Below are positions 48,177 to 56,257 of a DNA stretch of 62,304 nucleotides, piece after piece. The notes under the pieces were generated by a model. The model did no database searches, was not told the origin of the DNA, and saw only the letters and a list, made by a program, of their open reading frames with translations. Numbering within the stretch: the first letter of the stretch is position 1; the number at the start of each line of letters is the position of its first letter. The translations under genes and the position numbers were made by a program. This DNA comes from Alphaproteobacteria bacterium (GTDB taxonomy: Bacteria > Pseudomonadota > Alphaproteobacteria > UBA3830): assembly GCA_025998735.1 (NCBI GenBank), contig BNWJ01000002.1, forward strand, positions 1 through 62,304. Reading direction: 5' to 3'.

Positions 48177-49443
48177 TGTAAGATCAACTACGCTTTCCAA
48201 CGGAATTCGGGCAGTTACCAAAAGAATAGATGGATTTGAAAGCGTTGTCGTCGGCTACTGGGTGGAAGCCGGAGAGGTGTGCGAAGATCTATCCAACAAC
48301 GGCATTTCTCATTTTCTTGAGCACATGGCGTTTAAGGGAACCACATCCAGAACAGCAAAGGAGATTGCGGAAGAAATCGAATCGGTGGGTGGCTACATGA
48401 ACGCCTACACATCGAAGGAAGTCACAGCGTATTTTGCAAAAGTGCTGGGCGAAGATACAAAAGTTGCGCTGAATATTCTCTCGGACATTCTCCAGAATCC
48501 TACGTTTCTGACGGAAGAGCTGGAGAAGGAGAGGGGAGTGGTGCTGCAGGAATTGTATCAGGTGAAGGACACGCCGGACGATATTATCTTTGACCATTTT
48601 CAGGAGATATGCTTCAAAGATCAATCGATGGGTTATCCCATTGTTGGGCAAGAAGAAGTAGTCGCGAAAATTACAGCGGACGATCTTCGGGAGTACAGAT
48701 CCAGATATTACAACGCAGATAACATTGTTTTTGCAGCAGCTGGTAATCTATCCCACGACGAACTGCTGGACATGGCCACTGAAAATCTGAACGCCTTCAA
48801 AACCGACGTCTCTCCCGTGCATGATGTGCAGTACAACTATGTCGGCGGTTCCTATTCCGACGTGAGAGAGCAGCTAGAGCAGGTTCATGCAATCATCGGT
48901 TTCGATGGCATCTCCAATCTTGACGCGGACTACTACACCATGGCGATATTTAGCTCGATTCTTGGTGGCGGCATGTCGTCCAGATTATTTCAGGAAGTGA
49001 GGGAAAAGCGAGGACTCTGCTACTCCATCTATTCGTTTTCGTCCTCCTACAAAAGAAACGGCGTTTTCGGTGTGTACTCTGCCACAACGGCCGATAAATT
49101 GGCGGAACTATCAGATGTCGTTGCCGGCGAAATCATCAGCATGAGCAATGGCATATCAGAAAAAGAGTTCAAGATCACAAAGGCTCAGTTTAAGGCCAGC
49201 TTGCTTATGGCCGGCGAAAATAACACCTCCTCCTGCGAGCAGATCGTCAGTCAGATACGAATTTTCGGTCGAACACTAGATAATGCGGAAGTTCTAGAAA
49301 AAATTGACGCCGTAACCATCGATGACGTAAAAAAACTAACGCACAGAATCTTGGCGTCCAAGACAGCGGTTGTCACAGTTGGCAAATGCGACTGCTCCAG
49401 CGTTCTGGCCAAACTCGAATCAAATGGATTGAAGACTGTGTGA
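48169..49443 (+). CDS. M16 family zinc peptidase (processing-peptidase-like)
   Basis: It belongs to the pitrilysin/mitochondrial processing peptidase beta family. The inverted zinc motif HFLEH (H48, E51, H52) is followed by the third ligand E128 in GVVLQE, and the family strings SNNGISHFLEHMAFKGT and GGGMSSRLFQEVREKRGLCYSI are intact, so it should be active. The GTG start at 48169 overlaps the preceding gene's end. 424 residues, typical for the alphaproteobacterial MPP-like group. Exact substrates are unknown; in Rickettsia the homologue is cytosolic. Confidence 0.92.
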   Translation: MNNVRSTTLSNGIRAVTKRIDGFESVVVGYWVEAGEVCEDLSNNGISHFLEHMAFKGTTSRTAKEIAEEIESVGGYMNAYTSKEVTAYFAKVLGEDTKVALNILSDILQNPTFLTEELEKERGVVLQELYQVKDTPDDIIFDHFQEICFKDQSMGYPIVGQEEVVAKITADDLREYRSRYYNADNIVFAAAGNLSHDELLDMATENLNAFKTDVSPVHDVQYNYVGGSYSDVREQLEQVHAIIGFDGISNLDADYYTMAIFSSILGGGMSSRLFQEVREKRGLCYSIYSFSSSYKRNGVFGVYSATTADKLAELSDVVAGEIISMSNGISEKEFKITKAQFKASLLMAGENNTSSCEQIVSQIRIFGRTLDNAEVLEKIDAVTIDDVKKLTHRILASKTAVVTVGKCDCSSVLAKLESNGLKTV

Positions 49444-49488
49444 CATGTTTTCTGCTTCGCCTCCATATTGCCTTGAGTGTGTATACTT

Positions 49489-49570
49489 ACAATTCTTGGC
49501 GAAGCCGAGAATCCAAGAAATCCCTAAAAACATCGGATCATCACCGCGTTTGTAAAGATGACAGGAATGT
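49489..49570. repeat. Dispersed repeat, inverted copy
   Basis: Read on the minus strand it gives GGATTTCTTGGATTCTCGGC then GCCAAGAATT, matching the form GGATTTCCTGGATTCTCG at 46513. The inverted ends TTCTTGGC and GCCGAGAATCC can pair. The rest of 49444-49690 shows nothing I can name. Confidence 0.45.
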
Positions 49571-49690
49571 GTGACGCAATTCCAAAATAGATAAATAAAA
49601 AATCATTTTTATTGTTTTTTGAAACGATGTCTTGCCATTAAAATTCCAGGTCGCGTGCTTTCTTTTTTTGGTGGATTGAATGAAAATCAC

Positions 49691-49720
49691 TTGACAAATA
49701 TATATTTGCAATATATATTT
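49691..49720 (+). promoter_or_regulatory. vapBC promoter with palindromic operator
   Basis: TTGACA (49691-49696) and TATATT (49714-49719) at 17 bases. A perfect 9-base inverted repeat, AAATATATA (49696-49704) and TATATATTT (49712-49720), spans the promoter, where autorepression by an antitoxin-toxin complex is expected. Confidence 0.7.
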
Positions 49721-49748
49721 ATGCAAGGTAAAGAATGAGGATTTAATT

Positions 49749-49973
49749 ATGGAAACAACAATATTTATGAATGGGCAGTCTCAAGCAATTAGGATACCAA
49801 AGGACTACAGGCTAAAAGGCAATGTTTGCGAAATCATCAAAAGAGGGGATGAGTTGATTATCAGAGAAAAGCGTCACATTAGCTGGAGTCAGTTTTTTGA
49901 AACCTACGAGGCAGCACCGGAATTCGACATTATTGAAAGGAATCACGAATCAAGCAGAAAGATTGAATTATGA
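49749..49973 (+). CDS. vapB: VapB-type antitoxin, AbrB-like DNA-binding
   Basis: A 74-residue protein with the SpoVT/AbrB swapped-hairpin pattern (TTIFMNGQSQAIRIPKDYRL, then VCEIIKRGDELIIREK) and an acidic C-terminal part that would occupy the toxin groove (WSQFFETYEAAPEFDIIE). It should neutralise VapC and repress its own promoter through the palindrome at 49696-49720. The gene overlaps vapC by four bases (ATGA). Confidence 0.88.
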   Translation: METTIFMNGQSQAIRIPKDYRLKGNVCEIIKRGDELIIREKRHISWSQFFETYEAAPEFDIIERNHESSRKIEL

Positions 49974-50383
49974 GCAAGTATGTACTCGACACCTGTATAT
50001 GTAGTTACATAATTAAAGGAAAATCTGATGTAATAGATGTTCTATCTCAGAACATGATTAAGCATGAGAACGATAAGTTGTTTGTCACTATTTTTAATCA
50101 TGCTGAATTATTTACTGGTGTTTTATTGAAGGAATCTCCAAAACTAAAAAAGACTGTTGAGATTTTTCTTAAACGTTTGGATATCGTTTGTTTTACGGAA
50201 GAAGCGTCGTTTGAATATGCAAAAATCAGAAGCGAGCTGCGAAAAAATGGCGTTTCGCTAGATGATATGAACATGCTAATTGCGGCCTGTTGTATTGCAG
50301 AAAATGCCACATTAGTTACAAATAATCTAAAGCATTTTTCGAGGATCAAAGAATTAAAACTCGAGGATTGGACATTGCCATGA
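49970..50383 (+). CDS. vapC: VapC-type PIN-domain ribonuclease toxin
   Basis: A PIN-domain endoribonuclease expected to cut tRNA or rRNA when freed from VapB. The acidic catalytic set is visible: D7 in YVLDTCI, E46 in NHAELFTG, D98/D99 in SLDDMNML, and the TNN of LVTNNLKHF (residues 117-119). 137 residues, normal. The catalytic residues are intact, so the toxin is probably active. It forms a complete module with vapB. Confidence 0.9.
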   Translation: MSKYVLDTCICSYIIKGKSDVIDVLSQNMIKHENDKLFVTIFNHAELFTGVLLKESPKLKKTVEIFLKRLDIVCFTEEASFEYAKIRSELRKNGVSLDDMNMLIAACCIAENATLVTNNLKHFSRIKELKLEDWTLP

Positions 50384-50721
50384 TTACATAGTCGGTCGCA
50401 GAAAGATAACCGCTCACAAGAATAACCAAAATCAAGGCAAGTAGCTTTTTCATAAGATTCTTCATCAAAAGTAAGTGGACAAATAAACATAACAAAAGAG
50501 GTGTACCATAACGCAATTTGCATTGCAATAGATAAATAAAAATTATTTTCATCGTACACCAAGCTCAGGGTCATTTAATTCTTGAAATCTTTTGGTGCAA
50601 TTGTATGGCGTCTTCAAATTATTCGATGAAAATTAAATTCAATACAATTCTTTGTAGACCTGGTATTGTTCTTCGGTCTAATATATATTCAGTAAACAAT
50701 TATTATATTTAGGAGAGTCTT
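50384..50721. other. Intergenic stretch between vapC and secB
   Basis: No supported gene. A minus-strand frame overlapping the vapC 3' end has a short hydrophobic start (MKKLLALILVILVSGYLSA) but no ribosome binding site and stops after about 35 residues. ATAGATAAATAAAAA at 50528 also occurs at 49587, so the two copies bracket vapBC. A secB promoter is not clear; GGAG precedes the secB start. Confidence 0.4.
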
Positions 50722-51195
50722 ATGGCAGAAGATAGTGTTGATGATAACAATGGGCAGTTTTTAGGTATCGTATCGCAGTATATGAAGGATTTATCGTTTG
50801 AGAATGTCAATTCGATGTCTTCGTTCCACAACGTTAACGAGCAACCACAAATAGATGTGCAGCTCAAGGTAAATGTCGAGCAGGGCGTCGAGGTTGCTGG
50901 TCACAAGAACTTATTTCGGGTATCTCTAGTGGTAAACATAAGCGCGAAATTGGATAAGCCGATGTTTATTCTGGAACTTGATTATGTCGGTGAGTTCGCC
51001 ATAGAAGGATTCCCCGAGAACATCATGGAACCAATCCTATATGTGGAATGTCCGCGACTACTGTTTCCGTTTGTGAGATGCATTGCGGCGAACACAGTCA
51101 GCGAAGGTGGATTCCCGCCGTTGTATCTATCCCCTGTAAATTTCGCAGAGCTGTATCAGGAGCAGAGGGAAGCACTCAATAAAACGTTGCAGTAG
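50722..51195 (+). CDS. secB: Protein-export chaperone SecB
   Basis: SecB holds preproteins unfolded and hands them to SecA. The family signatures IVSQYMKDLSFEN, LKVNVEQGVEVAG, YVGEFAIEG, LYVECPRLLFPFVRCIAANT and GGFPPLYLSPVNF are all present in 157 residues. An ATG after GGAGAG starts it. polA begins two bases after its stop, so both are likely cotranscribed. Confidence 0.95.
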   Translation: MAEDSVDDNNGQFLGIVSQYMKDLSFENVNSMSSFHNVNEQPQIDVQLKVNVEQGVEVAGHKNLFRVSLVVNISAKLDKPMFILELDYVGEFAIEGFPENIMEPILYVECPRLLFPFVRCIAANTVSEGGFPPLYLSPVNFAELYQEQREALNKTLQ

Positions 51196-51196
51196 A

Positions 51197-54007
51197 ATGA
51201 AAAAACTGGCTGTATTGGTAGATGGATCCAGTTTCATCTACCGTGCGTTTTTCGCTCTTCCGCAGCTGACAACCCGCGATGGAAGAGCGATTGGTGCCGT
51301 TCATGGTTTTTGCTCCATGCTTATTTCTCTGCTGGAAAAGCATAGGTCCGATTTCTTTTGTGTGGCGCTCGATTCCGGCAGGACGACCTTTCGGTCTGAA
51401 ATATTTCCCGAATACAAAGCAAATAGATCCGCAGTCCCAGATGAATTGAAGGAGCAGTTTCCGCTTCTGAAAGAGGCCTGTCGCGCATTTGGCGTTCCCA
51501 CGGTAGAAAAAGTCGGATTTGAGGCAGACGACCTAATGGCCACCTACTCCAGAAAGCTGGCTGATGCTGGCATGGAAGTACGAATCATTTCGTCTGACAA
51601 AGACCTAATGCAGCTGATAGATGAAAATGTTTCCATGTTCGATCCGATAAAGTCCAAAATCATTAAATCAGAGGATGTGTTTGAAAAATATGGTGTTTAT
51701 CCGTCTCAAATGGTACATTTTCAAGCGCTAGTTGGGGATTCGTCCGACAATATTCCGGGAATAAAAGGCATAGGTCCCGCAACCGCCACCAAATTACTGG
51801 CGGAATATAAAACACTGGACGGCATCTACGAAAATATCGAAAAAATTCAGCCTCCAAAACTGGGGGAAAAGCTAATTACCGGCAAAGAAAGTCTCGCGCT
51901 CTCTCTGAAGCTCGTTACACTCGAAAAAAACGTAGGATTAGACGATGATTCTCTAAGTCTATCCGTTTCCTATAATTATGACGACGCAGTTCGTTTTCTG
52001 GAGTCACTTGGGCTTTCCAATTTAATCAAACGAGTGGTTGCCGCACATGCAAAAATGGCTTCGCCACCTTCTGAAAGGTATGCGAGATGTATTTGCAAAG
52101 TTATGAATAAGTCCTCGTTGCAAGCACATCTGGTGCAACTGGCGGAAGGTAGCAAAGCAGAAAACGGATCCAGCGTCACGCTGGGGTTTTTTGTTAGTTC
52201 CGGTCTTAATGGAAATAGTATATTGGCCATATGTGATGGAAATTCAGTTTGCACGTGTGCTGCAAGCACTAATGGGGGAGATCTTTTTAGCCAGACTTCG
52301 CTTTTGAGTTACGAGGACGTTTGTGCTGCGCTAAAGCCATACTTCGAGAATCCGAATATCACAAAAATCAGTCTCGGAGGCGGCCTGAAACGCTTTCCAT
52401 CCATAGATTTTGCCTCCTACGAAGATATGTCCGTAATGTCATATTTGCTCAACGGACCAGTTGGAAACCGCCTCAAGGACATCTTTCCAAATAGTGACGA
52501 TCCCATATGCGCATTGTCATTGGAAAACATCTGCGAGCAGGATCAGATCTGCAGACTTGCCGAAATGATATACGATAATTACGACGATATGCTCCATGAA
52601 TTGAAAAAGAAGAATCTTCTGGAAGTTTATCGAAAAATAGACGCGCCATTGGTCAAGATCCTAAAAAACATAGAGGAAAAAGGGATTATCATATCGACGG
52701 CCAAGCTCAATCAGCTGGCGGACATTTTTTCGGAAAAGATAAAAAAGCTGGAGCAAGAGATATTTTCCGCCGTTGGATACGAATTTAAAATTGGATCCCA
52801 CAAGCAGCTAGCGGAAGCTCTGTGGGGAAAGCTAAACCAACGTGACGTTGGATCCGATAATAATGAAACGCACGTGCTGCAAGCATCGACGACAAAAAAC
52901 CAACATGACGTTGGATCCGATAATAATGAAACGCACATGCTGCAAGCATCGATGACAAAAAACCAACGTGACGTTGGATCCAATAATAGTGAAACGCATG
53001 TGCTGCAAGCATCGACGACAAAAACCACCAACATAGGAGGGGGATACAGGAGGTCTTCGCTCAATCAGGAAGCGCTTGAGGAAATGTCTGCTCATAGTCC
53101 AGTGCCGGAGTTGGTAATCGAATGGCGTAGTCTTTCGAAGCTACTGTCCAGCTATACACATTCGCTGTGCAAATTGGTTAATCCGAAAACCGGTCGATTG
53201 CACACGACATTCAGCATGACGTCCACCTCCACCGGAAGACTTTCTTCGGCACGTCCCAATTTGCAGAACATTCCGGCTCGAACGGAAATCGGTAGACTCA
53301 TAAAAAGCGCATTTATAAGCGAAAAGGGACATAAACTGCTGTCATTTGATTATTCCCAGATCGAATTGCGAGTGCTGGCTCATATCGCCGACATAAAAGC
53401 TCTGAAGGAAGCATTTGCAGCGAAAAAAGATATACACGCTATGACAGCCTCTAAAATTTTCGATGTTCCGCTGGACGATGTAACCGACGAAATGCGCTCC
53501 CACGCCAAAACCATTAATTTCGCCGTACTTTATGGAATGTCGTCCTTTGGATTATCCAAATCGCTCGGCGTATCAAAAACTCAAGCAAATTTATACATCA
53601 AAAACTACTTCGATCGCTTTCCCGAATTCAATAAATTCAAGGAAGAAACTCTTGCCTTCGCAAGAAAACACGGATATGTGCTCACAAGCTTCGGACGCAG
53701 ATGCTACGTAAAAGACATAAACTCCTCGATTTTCCAACTGAAGCACTTTGACGAAAGACAGGCCGTCAATGCTGTCATACAGGGAAGCGCTTCGGACATC
53801 GTGAAAATCGCTATGATAAACATCAGTCCCCTGCTTCAGTCGATTCATTCGTCGATGATACTGCAGATACACGACGAACTGGTTTTCGAAACAGAAGACA
53901 ATTTCGTCGACGAAGCCATCCAAGTCATTAAAGACGTCATGGAAAACTCCGTCGACCTGTCCGTCAAGCTCTACGTAAACGTAGAGGGCGGCGATAGGTT
54001 GTTATGA
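51197..54007 (+). CDS. polA: DNA polymerase I with two in-frame repeat insertions
   Basis: PolA fills gaps and removes RNA primers. Residues 1-285 are the 5'-3' exonuclease (LAVLVDGSSFIYRAFFALPQ; GDSSDNIPGIKGIGPATA). The 3'-5' exonuclease-like middle is degenerate, with no intact catalytic acids recognisable. The polymerase has motif A DYSQIELRVLAH, motif B AKTINFAVLYGMSSFGL and motif C QIHDELVFE. Two inserts interrupt it in frame: residues 288-330 (palindromic element) between the exonuclease and middle domains, and residues 547-609 (three 21-residue copies NQRDVGSDNNETHVLQAS...) in the thumb region before GGGYRRSSLNQEAL. 936 residues. The start lies two bases after secB. Confidence 0.95.
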   Translation: MKKLAVLVDGSSFIYRAFFALPQLTTRDGRAIGAVHGFCSMLISLLEKHRSDFFCVALDSGRTTFRSEIFPEYKANRSAVPDELKEQFPLLKEACRAFGVPTVEKVGFEADDLMATYSRKLADAGMEVRIISSDKDLMQLIDENVSMFDPIKSKIIKSEDVFEKYGVYPSQMVHFQALVGDSSDNIPGIKGIGPATATKLLAEYKTLDGIYENIEKIQPPKLGEKLITGKESLALSLKLVTLEKNVGLDDDSLSLSVSYNYDDAVRFLESLGLSNLIKRVVAAHAKMASPPSERYARCICKVMNKSSLQAHLVQLAEGSKAENGSSVTLGFFVSSGLNGNSILAICDGNSVCTCAASTNGGDLFSQTSLLSYEDVCAALKPYFENPNITKISLGGGLKRFPSIDFASYEDMSVMSYLLNGPVGNRLKDIFPNSDDPICALSLENICEQDQICRLAEMIYDNYDDMLHELKKKNLLEVYRKIDAPLVKILKNIEEKGIIISTAKLNQLADIFSEKIKKLEQEIFSAVGYEFKIGSHKQLAEALWGKLNQRDVGSDNNETHVLQASTTKNQHDVGSDNNETHMLQASMTKNQRDVGSNNSETHVLQASTTKTTNIGGGYRRSSLNQEALEEMSAHSPVPELVIEWRSLSKLLSSYTHSLCKLVNPKTGRLHTTFSMTSTSTGRLSSARPNLQNIPARTEIGRLIKSAFISEKGHKLLSFDYSQIELRVLAHIADIKALKEAFAAKKDIHAMTASKIFDVPLDDVTDEMRSHAKTINFAVLYGMSSFGLSKSLGVSKTQANLYIKNYFDRFPEFNKFKEETLAFARKHGYVLTSFGRRCYVKDINSSIFQLKHFDERQAVNAVIQGSASDIVKIAMINISPLLQSIHSSMILQIHDELVFETEDNFVDEAIQVIKDVMENSVDLSVKLYVNVEGGDRLL
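52058..52184. repeat. Palindromic element inserted in polA, two inverted halves
   Basis: A forward half (52058-52098, CTTCTGAAAGGTATGCGAGA, TTTGCAA) and a reverse half (52118-52184, TTGCAAGCACATCT, GGCGGAAGGTAGC, GGATCC) flank a 19-base centre. The core is CCAGCGTCACGCTGG (52170-52184): compared with CCAACGTCACGTTGG, both arms changed so that pairing is kept. The insert is in frame and adds about 42 residues. Confidence 0.85.
52835..53023. repeat. Three tandem 63 bp palindrome-bearing units in polA
   Basis: Units 52835-52897, 52898-52960 and 52961-53023 each start AACCAACGTGACGTTGGATC (one base differs in the second) and encode 21 residues. Each carries its own copy of the 15-base core, the middle one with one arm mismatch. 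All changes keep the frame open. Confidence 0.9.
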
Positions 54008-54010
54008 GAC

Positions 54011-54032
54011 GGCTTTCTATTTTGAGAAAGGC
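54011..54032 (+). terminator. Possible terminator after polA
   Basis: GGCTTTCT pairs with AGAAAGGC (seven of eight) around a six-base loop, 4 bases past the polA stop, followed by GTTTGTG. The duplicated polA tails keep a recognisable version of it. Confidence 0.35.
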
Positions 54033-54075
54033 GTTTGTGAACAATCATTTGTGCAAAATCGCTTGATCAAGTAAG

Positions 54076-54591
54076 CTATGCTGGATGTACAAACCGACCG
54101 TCCACAATGTTAATTGTACAGATAACATTTCCGCTTGCATCCTTCACGACCAGTTGTCCGTTTATCACGTCATCAGTCCGATATTCAATGGAGTTTCCAG
54201 CAGCACTTTTTGCGCTTATAATGCCTTTAGAATATTCTCCCGACAGATCCTCTTGTCTCTTCTTATCTCTCATAAGAAGCATAGTATGAACTGCCACTTC
54301 TCCATAAGAAAGTCGTCCATTTTCGAAATATCCTTCTATTTGCAGTCCTCCGAGTTTCAATCTACCTACCCCATGCCATTTGCCGTCTACCCAGTCGCCG
54401 GCGTAGCTTCGGTATGGGCCATATCCTCCCCGTCCTTTGCCATGAGGAATAAGTCCGCGCGAAGCGTCGCTCTTGGTTGTGCCATCATATTCAGTGCAAT
54501 GCCAATTGGCTCCCCACACATCATCCGCAATTCCCAAACTCGACATTACCATCGCAACAGCGCAAGCAACGATCAATTTATTTGGTTCCAT
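54076..54591 (-). CDS. Secreted MORN-repeat protein 1
   Basis: ATG at 54591 (MEPNKLIVACAVAMVMSSLG), a signal peptide ending near DVWGANW. MORN-type units follow: GLIPHGKGRGGYGPYRSYAG, DWVDGKWHGVGRLKLGG and GYFENGRLSYGE. A C-terminal domain (SIEYRTDDVINGQLVVKDAS) has no known family. 171 residues. It is convergent with polA and is a close paralogue of the gene at 54870. MORN proteins bind lipids or act as scaffolds in eukaryotes and are also found in host-associated bacteria; the role here is unknown. Confidence 0.75.
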   Translation of the reverse strand: MEPNKLIVACAVAMVMSSLGIADDVWGANWHCTEYDGTTKSDASRGLIPHGKGRGGYGPYRSYAGDWVDGKWHGVGRLKLGGLQIEGYFENGRLSYGEVAVHTMLLMRDKKRQEDLSGEYSKGIISAKSAAGNSIEYRTDDVINGQLVVKDASGNVICTINIVDGRFVHPA

Positions 54592-54625
54592 ATATTTCCT
54601 CCTTTGTTAATTAAAAACCACGCTC

Positions 54626-54655
54626 AATGTATCATGTTTTTTTATTAAAAGTCAA
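54626..54655 (-). promoter_or_regulatory. Promoter of MORN gene 1
   Basis: On the minus strand TTGACT (54655-54650) and TACATT (54631-54626), 18-base spacer. The same block with a 17-base spacer precedes MORN gene 2. Confidence 0.6.
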
Positions 54656-54711
54656 GCGAAAAATGCAAAAATTACAAAAAAAATATTTTGCTAGAAGCGC
54701 GTGACAAAAAA

Positions 54712-54860
54712 AGAAGACGCTTTTGTCGACGAAGCCTTCCGCGTCATCAAAGACGTCATGGAAAACCCCGTCGATCTGGTCGTCAAGCTCAACGTAATCG
54801 TAGAGGGTGGCGACAGTTCGCGGAGAGGTCCGCTTGCGATATAGGGAAAGGCTTCTTTGC
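54712..54860 (+). pseudogene. Degraded copy of the polA 3' end (copy 2)
   Basis: TTTGTCGACGAAGCC, TCAAAGACGTCATGGAAAA, TCGTCAAGCTC and AACGTAATCGTAGAGGGTGG match the last 40 codons of polA at 53890-54004, and the similarity goes on through the terminator region. There is no upstream polA sequence, so this is only the tail. The internal frame is broken relative to polA at its end. It separates MORN genes 1 and 2, which read toward it. Confidence 0.8.
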
Positions 54861-54869
54861 GAAATCGCC

Positions 54870-55397
54870 CTACCTAGTAAGGTATTCCGGGGCTATAGTC
54901 AGCACACCATCCACCTGACCAGCTCTAATGTGTACTTCTCCGGTAGCATCTTTTATGACTATCGTTCCGTCCTTCACATTATCTGTCTTATATTCAAAGC
55001 AGTGTCCTGTTGCATTTTTCGCTCTGATAATGCCTTCAGCGTATTCTCCTTCGAATTCCCCCCATCCCAAGGTTCCCATCAGAAGTATGGTACGAACTAC
55101 CACTTTCCCGTAAGAAAGTCGTCCATTAGCAAAATCTCCTGCTATATTCAGTCCATCGAGCTTCAATGTACCTACGCCATGCCATTTTCCGTTTGCCCAA
55201 CCGCCATCGTAGCTGGTACCGTTATCATAGTCACATCGTCCGTTTCCATGAGGAACTAATCCTTGTTGAATATTTCCTTTAATTTCGCCGGCGTATTTAA
55301 CGCCATTCCAATTCATTCCGTACACATCATCCGCAATACCCAAACTTGACATTACCACCGCGGCAACGCAAGCAACGATCAATTTATTCAGTTCCAT
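54870..55397 (-). CDS. Secreted MORN-repeat protein 2
   Basis: A close paralogue of the protein at 54076, with the same signal (MELNKLIVACVAAVVMSSLG) and layout: GLVPHGNGRCDYDNGTSYDG, GWANGKWHGVGTLKLDG, GDFANGRLSYGK, then a C-terminal part with FEYKTDNVKDGTIVIKDATG. 175 residues. Differences are concentrated in the middle, showing that the duplication is not recent. It shares promoter sequence with gene 1. Confidence 0.75.
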   Translation of the reverse strand: MELNKLIVACVAAVVMSSLGIADDVYGMNWNGVKYAGEIKGNIQQGLVPHGNGRCDYDNGTSYDGGWANGKWHGVGTLKLDGLNIAGDFANGRLSYGKVVVRTILLMGTLGWGEFEGEYAEGIIRAKNATGHCFEYKTDNVKDGTIVIKDATGEVHIRAGQVDGVLTIAPEYLTR

Positions 55398-55431
55398 ATA
55401 TTTGCTCCTTTGTTAATTAAAAACCATATTC

Positions 55432-55460
55432 AATATATCATGTGCTTCTTTTAAAGTCAA
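55432..55460 (-). promoter_or_regulatory. Promoter of MORN gene 2
   Basis: TTGACT (55460-55455) and TATATT (55437-55432) on the minus strand, 17-base spacer, then the same AT-rich leader as gene 1. Confidence 0.6.
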
Positions 55461-55514
55461 GTGAAAAACGCAAAAAAATGTAGAAAATATTTTATTGGAT
55501 GTGCGTGACAAAAA

Positions 55515-55655
55515 AGAAGACTCGCCCGTCGACGAGGCCATCCGCGTCATCAAAGATGTCGCGCGAATCTCCCCCGACCTATCTGCCAAACGCTACGTAA
55601 ACGTAAAAAGCGGAGATAGTTTGTCATAAAATGGCCTTCTATCTAAGAAAAGCCG
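55515..55655 (+). pseudogene. Degraded copy of the polA 3' end (copy 3)
   Basis: CCCGTCGACGAGGCCATCCG, GTCATCAAAGATGTC and CGCTACGTAAACGTAAA match the polA tail, followed by a worn form of its hairpin (CCTTCTATCTAAGAAAAGCC). Distances between matching points are about 821 bases (polA to copy 2) and 802 bases (copy 2 to copy 3), showing a tandem unit of polA tail plus MORN gene. Confidence 0.75.
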
Positions 55656-55674
55656 TTTCTGTTTTATCCATCAA

Positions 55675-56030
55675 TCATCCGACCGCTTCAAATATTCCCC
55701 AAAAGTTAAAACCATCATTAGCCATGTACCCACCCTCTCCGTTTATACGACCATTAACAAAATTTCCAACATAGGCATCCAAACAGTCAAATGTAAGTGT
55801 CCCATATCCATGTGGAAGTCCAGCCGCATTGATCGGGCCGGTGTATGTTCCGCGATGCCCATTTTCATAAGGGTCATTTTGCAATCGTAACCCTTCGACA
55901 TCTCCAGTTACGCCAGCAGGAGCGATTGGGTGGTGTGCCTCAACAAGAACGGCAAGATCTTCAGGAAGTTCTCCAATAGGAGCAGTGGCATCAGCAAGCG
56001 TTCCCCGCAGGTGGAATCCCAGGGCTTTTT
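55675..56030 (-). pseudogene. MORN-repeat gene remnant 3, 5' end lost
   Basis: The open frame on the minus strand reads LADATAPIGELPEDLAVLVE, HHPIAPAGVTGDVEGL, then MORN units GTYTGPINAAGLPHGYGTLT and DAYVGNFVNGRINGEGG, ending FWGIFEAVG. No start codon or signal peptide is left; the frame closes upstream at a TAG near 56032 just where IS-like sequence begins. It occupies the third position in the polA-tail/MORN tandem array but is shorter and more divergent than genes 1 and 2. A TTG at 55884 could start a 69-residue product. Confidence 0.6.
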
Positions 56031-56101
56031 CCTAGAAATATGGGTTGATTTTTGAGATAAAATCTCCGAATATTAATTAAGTTTTAATATTTGGAGTAGA
56101 G

Positions 56102-56250
56102 ATGAAAATTATAGATGCGTTAAAAGAGGTAAAAGATGATCGCAAACCTAACGGGAAAGAATATCAGTTGTGGGAGATCATATTAGACCTGTTGCATAAC
56201 CCAAACGCAGATCCAGTAATGAATTTTGATAAGGTCAGTGTAACATTATT
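56102..56250 (+). pseudogene. Transposase N-terminal fragment, ISAs1/H-repeat-like
   Basis: The opening KIIDALKEVKDDRKPNGKEY with QLWEIILDLL resembles the N-terminal domain of ISAs1 or H-repeat-associated transposases (DPR...G..YPL pattern). It keeps GGAGTAGAG before the ATG but runs out after about 35 residues and merges with antisense IS5 sequence. A remnant; the family call is tentative. Confidence 0.35.
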
Positions 56251-56257
56251 TTATTTC

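Noticed and set aside
50098..50574. Minus-strand frames overlapping vapC
   Set aside because: Mostly antisense to vapC, without ribosome binding sites.
52711..53095. Minus-strand frames with repeated LAAHAFHYY-type text in polA
   Set aside because: They are antisense readings of the three 63 bp units; polA on the plus strand is clearly the gene.
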